A stretch of DNA of 5,688 nt from Psychroflexus sp. GTDB taxonomy: Bacteria > Bacteroidota > Bacteroidia > Flavobacteriales > Flavobacteriaceae. Both the position numbers and the translations under genes were made by a program. The DNA is taken from positions 1 to 5,688 of the forward strand of contig SKIG01000007.1 of the NCBI GenBank assembly GCA_007116535.1, written 5' to 3'. Position 1 is the stretch's first letter; the number at the start of each line of letters is the position of its first letter. Under the pieces are notes generated by a model. It was not told where the DNA came from, did no database searches, and saw only the letters and a list, made by a program, of their open reading frames with translations. Shown here piece after piece: positions 5,449 through 5,688 of this stretch.

Positions 5449-5688
5449 TATCGTTGTTTGGTAAATAAGGTTAAATCGAAATCAAGCATCCAAAAGAAAA
5501 TAAATGCTAAGATTAAGGCTATTAAAATAACACGCTTATTAATGGAGCTATTTTTTCTGTTTCTACTTTGACTTCTAGCTTCTGCCCATTGGGCGCCAAA
5601 ATCAATTTGATTGGTAGTTTCTCTGTATTTTGCAAATTTAGAATCAAAACTATAAATATTACCCTCACTCTTGCCATTGTAATAGCGA
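5448..5688 (-). CDS. Small single-pass membrane protein upstream of mutL (partial, N-terminus outside window)
   Basis: This frame is open from the right edge and gives the last 79 residues, ending in TAA at 5450-5448, which shares its final A with the mutL ATG. The visible part starts with RYYNGKSEGN, has a charged middle (SKFAKYRETTNQIDFG, then a basic stretch ARSQSRNRKN) and ends with one membrane helix (about visible residues 53-70) followed by LDFDLTLF. This matches from memory a short flavobacterial protein with an RYY N-terminal motif and a C-terminal DFDLxxF, often labelled 'riboflavin synthase subunit beta', probably because it lies near riboflavin genes. Nothing here looks like lumazine or riboflavin synthase. 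The basic segment before the helix suggests the soluble part stays in the cytoplasm. Function unknown. Confidence 0.75.
   Translation of the reverse strand, partial: RYYNGKSEGNIYSFDSKFAKYRETTNQIDFGAQWAEARSQSRNRKNSSINKRVILIALILAFIFFWMLDFDLTLFTKQR

Overview
The window looks like chromosomal DNA from a member of the Bacteroidota, most likely class Flavobacteriia. The evidence is low GC content, no Shine-Dalgarno sequences in front of the genes, one good match to the Bacteroidota -7 promoter element (TAnnTTTG), and a gene order I recall from flavobacterial genomes: small membrane protein, mutL, rhomboid, rhomboid, EEP-family protein. That placement is from memory of gene families and was not searched.

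Bases 1-430 hold at most the tail of one gene. A short open stretch closes at base 59, and no convincing gene follows until base 431. Bases 30-316 are packed with inverted repeats: at least six helices, two sets of which offer mutually exclusive pairings, and one 60-base imperfect palindrome. This is the least explained part of the window. A run of 14 T residues and a promoter-like element follow. The only complete plus-strand gene (431-754) encodes a short alkyltransferase-like (ATL) protein whose acceptor cysteine is replaced by alanine.

Bases 756-5688 are a minus-strand cluster read from right to left. In order these are the C-terminal part of a small single-pass membrane protein, mutL (mismatch repair), two different rhomboid intramembrane protease genes, and a membrane-anchored endonuclease/exonuclease/phosphatase (EEP) protein. 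The first two junctions are one-base TAATG overlaps and the next two gaps are 47 and 42 bases, so this is probably one transcription unit with its promoter beyond the right edge. It converges on the ATL gene with a single base between the two stop codons.

Two DNA-repair proteins face each other here: ATL (alkylation-damage sensing that feeds nucleotide excision repair) and MutL (mismatch repair). The sequence does not show that they work together. The rhomboids and the EEP protein are membrane proteins whose substrates cannot be read from the sequence. I see no defence system, mobile-element gene, CRISPR array, tRNA or rRNA. The possible novelty lies in the structured 1-316 region and in departures from family motifs in MutL, ATL, EEP and the second rhomboid.
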